A stretch of DNA of 8,584 nt from Methanothrix sp. (lineage in GTDB: Archaea; Halobacteriota; Methanosarcinia; Methanotrichales; Methanotrichaceae), in NCBI GenBank assembly GCA_012798025.1, contig JAAZNX010000013.1, positions 1-8,584 of the forward strand, written 5' to 3'. Shown piece after piece: positions 6,348 to 8,584 of the stretch (position 1 is its first letter; the number at the start of each line of letters is the position of its first letter). The notes below the pieces were generated by a model that worked only from the letters and a program-made list of their open reading frames with translations, ran no database searches and was not told where the DNA came from. A program made the position numbers and the translations under genes.

Positions 6348-6975
6348 CGTGGCATACATGTGAGCGGGCTCTCATATAGGCCTTTTCATAGGAGACGTCC
6401 AGAAGTCTCCAGACCTCTTCATCCTCAAGGATCTTCCAGATTATTCTGGCCCGGTCCCTTTGTATGGGAACTGTTTTCTTCAAATCCTGCCTGATCTGGG
6501 CGAGAAGCAAGGCCATCTGCTGAAAGTTTTCTGTCAGATCCTTTTCAAGCCGCAGACGGAGATATTTGGTAAGGCCCGGGCTTTCTGTGGAGATGGCGAT
6601 CGTTATGGGATCCTTTCGTATCAGGGATGGAACAACCACATCACCGATGCCGTCCACTTTATTGACCAGCAATCCCCGAGCCCTTGCCTCGAGCTCAATG
6701 GCGCGGTTCAATTCGGGAACACCAGTGGCTGGGACCACAATGAATGCACCTTCCATATACTTCTCAAAGCCATGAGTGAGGCTGGAATTCACAAGTTTCA
6801 AGTCACTTTTCATATCCATCAGCCCGGGAGTGAAGTCCTGGCTCACCACCATAACTTTTCCATAATCTGAAAAGAGCCTGGCCTTGCGCTCTCCAACGAG
6901 TCCACCACCAAATATCACAATGAGCTTTCCTTCCAGGTCCAGCAGTAGGGGTAAAAGTCGCCTTTTTGAATCCAT
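6295..6975 (-). CDS. Precorrin-2 dehydrogenase / sirohydrochlorin ferrochelatase (CysG N-domain/Met8 type)
   Basis: This stand-alone enzyme oxidises precorrin-2 to sirohydrochlorin with NAD and may insert iron to give siroheme; it corresponds to Met8p or the N-terminal half of CysG, without the methyltransferase domain. It shows a Rossmann start VIFGGGLVGERKAR (GGG at 23-25), VVPATGVPELN, and NKVDG with Asp108 at the place of the catalytic Asp of CysG/Met8p, followed by the PSLIRKDPITIAISTESPG segment. The ATG at 6975 was chosen because AGAGGAGA lies 5 nt upstream; an ATG at 6996 lacks such a site. The last 17-20 residues are read from DNA that also encodes the hemA start, look unlike the family, and may be a tail gained by stop-codon loss. 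The product feeds siroheme to AhbA/AhbB, encoded just upstream. Confidence 0.93.
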   Translation of the reverse strand: MDSKRRLLPLLLDLEGKLIVIFGGGLVGERKARLFSDYGKVMVVSQDFTPGLMDMKSDLKLVNSSLTHGFEKYMEGAFIVVPATGVPELNRAIELEARARGLLVNKVDGIGDVVVPSLIRKDPITIAISTESPGLTKYLRLRLEKDLTENFQQMALLLAQIRQDLKKTVPIQRDRARIIWKILEDEEVWRLLDVSYEKAYMRARSHVCHDERDSLDACDPPQGLHR

Positions 6976-6980
6976 GTCGC

Positions 6981-6988
6981 TCTCCTCT
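6981..6988 (-). promoter_or_regulatory. Ribosome binding site AGAGGAGA for precorrin-2 dehydrogenase
   Basis: AGAGGAGA sits 5 nt before the ATG at 6975 and decides this start over the ATG at 6996, which has no purine-rich site in front of it. Confidence 0.75.
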
Positions 6989-7002
6989 GCAGCCATCGGA
7001 CT

Positions 7003-7461
7003 TCAAATCCTTGCGCTGGTCTTCTTGTATTCCTTTTCGCTGAAAAGGATGCGATAGTCCTCAATCCCTGAAGCTTTCGAAAGCTGAATTGCTATCTTCA
7101 GGCACTCCTCCCTGCTGTGCGAATGGACCATTGTGTAAATGTTGTAGGGCCAGTCCGGGGCAGTTGCACGTTCGTAGCAGTGAGTGACCTCTTGCGCGCT
7201 GGCAAATATCTCCCCCGCAGTCTCAACCTGCTCGGGCCTAGCCCTCCAGACGATCATGGCGTTGGCCACAATTCCAAGAGCCCTGTGGCCAATGGTGGCC
7301 GCGAACCTGCGAACGAAGCCCTCCTCTTGCAGTCGCTTTAGACGGTCGATGACCTCTTCCTCGGATATGCCAAGCGACTCTCCGAGGGCAAGATAAGGCC
7401 GAACTGTCAGCTTTATTCCGTCTTGAGCAGCCCTCAGGAGTTCACGGTCCAGCAAGTCCAT
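7003..7461 (-). CDS. ahbB: AhbB-like siroheme decarboxylase subunit (Lrp/AsnC-like fold)
   Basis: This 152-residue protein belongs to the AhbA/AhbB/NirD-L-G-H group, which has an Lrp/AsnC-like helix-turn-helix plus a ligand domain but acts as an enzyme: AhbA/AhbB decarboxylates siroheme to didecarboxysiroheme in the alternative heme pathway of archaea and sulfate reducers. Supporting motifs are TVRPYLALGESLGISEEEVI (19-38), EGFVRRFAATIGHRALG (47-63), ANAMIVW, CYERATAPDWPYNIYTMVH (95-113) and LFSEKEYKK near the end. The neighbours support this role over a transcription factor. Assignment to AhbB rather than AhbA is from memory of motif differences and is the weaker part. The ATG at 7461 is preferred: it shares its A with the upstream gene's stop (TGATG) and has AGGAGG 9 nt upstream. 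The ATG at 7470 directly abuts that site. Confidence 0.85.
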   Translation of the reverse strand: MDLLDRELLRAAQDGIKLTVRPYLALGESLGISEEEVIDRLKRLQEEGFVRRFAATIGHRALGIVANAMIVWRARPEQVETAGEIFASAQEVTHCYERATAPDWPYNIYTMVHSHSREECLKIAIQLSKASGIEDYRILFSEKEYKKTSARI

Positions 7462-8584
7462 CACATCCATCCTCCTGGATCCTGGAATGGATAGCGATCT
7501 ACTCCTTTTGTTGGTATCTGGTGGGGCACATTCCCGGGATTGCCCGCTACCTTGTGCTCGCTCCAGTAGTTTCCTCCATCATTTGGCCCTGCATCCCACT
7601 GATTTTGGTTGTTGTCGACGGCGTCCTGAACGGCATTGTCCAAAAAGACGTTGTGATAGAGGAAATTTGCAGTGCAGTCCACCAAATTGGCCCCTGCGAT
7701 CTGATTATTCTGCAGGCGGTTATCTGTGACGTTGCAGCCGACGGCCCCACTCATGCGCAGGCCGTAACGGCTGTTCTCGCTCATATTGTTTCCTTTGATC
7801 ATCAGTTTTTTGGAGGATTGGACAAAAATGCCTTGACTGTTGCCGATGACATCGTTGTCCTGAAGTTCGCCGTTCCATAGCTGCACAAGAGATATGCCGT
7901 CCCGCAGGTTTGCCTTCGCGCGGTTGTTCTTCAGGACACATTCATTGCTGCCTGCAAGTGCTATGCCTTGGTCGTTCAAAGATGCGACATTGCCGATGAG
8001 CGAGCACCCATGAGAGCTGGTGAGCTGTATGCCAGCCTCCTGGTTTTGATCCACTATGCATTCCAAAACGTTGCAGAGCCTGGATCTCATGAGATATATG
8101 CCCGTAGCACAGGACTTTGCGCTGCAATTTTGCAACTTCAGGTTCAGAGAGTCGTCGGCCCGAAAGCCCTCCTCAGAGCAGTTGGAGGCAAGGTCATTCT
8201 TGAACGTCCCATCCGAAGACGATGATGCGGCGTAACCAACCTGGCAGTTCGCAGTCCTGCAGTCATCCACCGTCCATGCAGAGCAGTCCTTCAGATAGAT
8301 CCCATTCTCAGATCGTGATATGCTGCTGTTTATAATTTTCCAGTTGGTGGAGTTGACGGCAAGAATGCCTGCGCTGCTATTGGATATGCTCAGGTTCAAA
8401 GCTGTTATGTTTTTGCAAGATATGATGCCCAGGAAGCCGCAGACCGACGGTGCCACCAGGTTGGCTTCGTTTATCAGATAGCAGATGGGCCTGCCATCGA
8501 CAAGATTGGACTCGTCTATGTCCTGCACAAAGAAATCGTGGCTAGAAGCTGCTAGATGCGCGTTGGAAGATTCTCCCTCGTCAA
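7461..8584 (-). CDS. NosD-like right-handed parallel beta-helix protein (5' partial)
   Basis: This is the C-terminal part (about 373 residues seen) of a NosD/pectate-lyase-like right-handed beta-helix protein. The frame is open to the window edge; a GTG at 8528 is only an internal codon here. About eleven coils of 22-23 residues are visible, each with a Gly-Ile/Tyr/Phe turn and Asn-rich turns such as CVLKNNRAKAN and GNNMSENS. The end has the NosD signature: FLYHNVFLDNA, NQWD, GGNYWSE, IPTKGVDRYPF. Such proteins are usually exported or on the cell surface in methanogens; a signal peptide would lie outside the window. Nine Asn-x-Ser/Thr sites fit a glycosylated surface protein. It is rich in Cys (15), many in register between coils. 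Its ligand is unknown, and the NosD copper role should not be assumed. Its stop is coupled to ahbB. Confidence 0.9.
   Translation of the reverse strand, partial: DEGESSNAHLAASSHDFFVQDIDESNLVDGRPICYLINEANLVAPSVCGFLGIISCKNITALNLSISNSSAGILAVNSTNWKIINSSISRSENGIYLKDCSAWTVDDCRTANCQVGYAASSSSDGTFKNDLASNCSEEGFRADDSLNLKLQNCSAKSCATGIYLMRSRLCNVLECIVDQNQEAGIQLTSSHGCSLIGNVASLNDQGIALAGSNECVLKNNRAKANLRDGISLVQLWNGELQDNDVIGNSQGIFVQSSKKLMIKGNNMSENSRYGLRMSGAVGCNVTDNRLQNNQIAGANLVDCTANFLYHNVFLDNAVQDAVDNNQNQWDAGPNDGGNYWSEHKVAGNPGNVPHQIPTKGVDRYPFQDPGGWM
7471..7476 (-). promoter_or_regulatory. Ribosome binding site AGGAGG for ahbB, inside the NosD-like gene
   Basis: A perfect AGGAGG lies in the last codons of the beta-helix gene, 9 nt before the ATG at 7461 and with no spacing to the ATG at 7470. 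This spacing selects 7461 as the start and supports coupled translation across the TGATG junction. Confidence 0.8.
7630..8435 (-). repeat. Beta-helix coil repeats of 22-23 residues in the NosD-like protein
   Basis: Counting from the GTG at 8528 as residue 1, the turn glycines fall at 54, 76, 98, 121, 143, 166, 188, 211, 233, 256 and 279, that is, steps of 22 or 23 residues (66 or 69 nt). The repeat is at protein level; the DNA copies have diverged, so this is an old solenoid and not a recent tandem duplication. Confidence 0.85.

Noticed and set aside
7003..7461. Reading the AsnC-like protein as a transcription regulator of the hem genes
   Set aside because: The motifs near HRALG, CYER and WPYNIYTMVH match the AhbA/AhbB/Nir enzyme group, and the gene sits in a siroheme/heme cluster; a regulator role is not needed to explain it.
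7461..8584. Calling the beta-helix protein a nitrous-oxide reductase maturation factor NosD
   Set aside because: NosD-type repeats and the NYWS...DRYP ending are shared by many archaeal surface proteins; there are no other nos genes in the window.

Overview
This window most likely comes from a methanogenic (or related methane-metabolising) archaeon of the Methanosarcinales type; a Methanothrix-like organism is my best guess. The evidence is an archaeal Cdc48/VAT-type AAA ATPase, two small proteins (DUF1890 and DUF1894) that I know only from methanogens, an archaeal siroheme/heme pathway gene set (ahbB-like, stand-alone precorrin-2 dehydrogenase, hemA, hemB), and a large NosD-type beta-helix protein of the kind common in these archaea. 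Base composition looks moderately GC-rich, which fits Methanothrix better than Methanosarcina. Genus-level assignment is inference.

Layout. Positions 1-1329 (+ strand) hold the C-terminal part of a Cdc48-family AAA ATPase, cut by the left edge. Everything else is on the - strand and converges on it across a gap of about 31 bp. In transcription order (right to left) the genes are: a NosD-like right-handed beta-helix protein (cut by the right edge), an AhbB-like siroheme decarboxylase subunit, precorrin-2 dehydrogenase/sirohydrochlorin ferrochelatase, glutamyl-tRNA reductase (hemA), porphobilinogen synthase (hemB), a ThiS/Urm1/SAMP-like beta-grasp carrier, an E1-like ThiF/MoeB/HesA enzyme, DUF1890, DUF1894, MoaD, MoaE and CutA. 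No intergenic gap on this strand exceeds about 27 nt, and most junctions are stop-start overlaps. The twelve genes can therefore be one transcript, whose promoter would lie beyond the right edge.

How the genes work together. HemA and HemB make aminolevulinate and porphobilinogen, the common start of heme, siroheme, cobamide and F430. Precorrin-2 dehydrogenase takes the branch to sirohydrochlorin/siroheme, and AhbB (with an AhbA partner not in the window) starts the alternative heme pathway from siroheme. hemL, hemC and hemD are not in this window. The middle module (carrier ending in Gly-Gly, E1 enzyme, DUF1890, DUF1894) looks like a methanogen-specific ubiquitin-like or sulfur-transfer system of unknown target. 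MoaD and MoaE form molybdopterin synthase, needed for the Mo/W pterin enzymes of methanogenesis. CutA is a small trimeric protein linked to divalent metals.

The best candidate for an undescribed system is the carrier-E1-DUF1890-DUF1894 module, which sits between tetrapyrrole and molybdopterin genes and may use the same E1 to activate both Gly-Gly carriers. The translational coupling of a surface-type beta-helix protein to a heme-pathway gene is the other odd feature. No RNA genes, CRISPR arrays, insertion sequences or intergenic stretches over 300 bases were seen.
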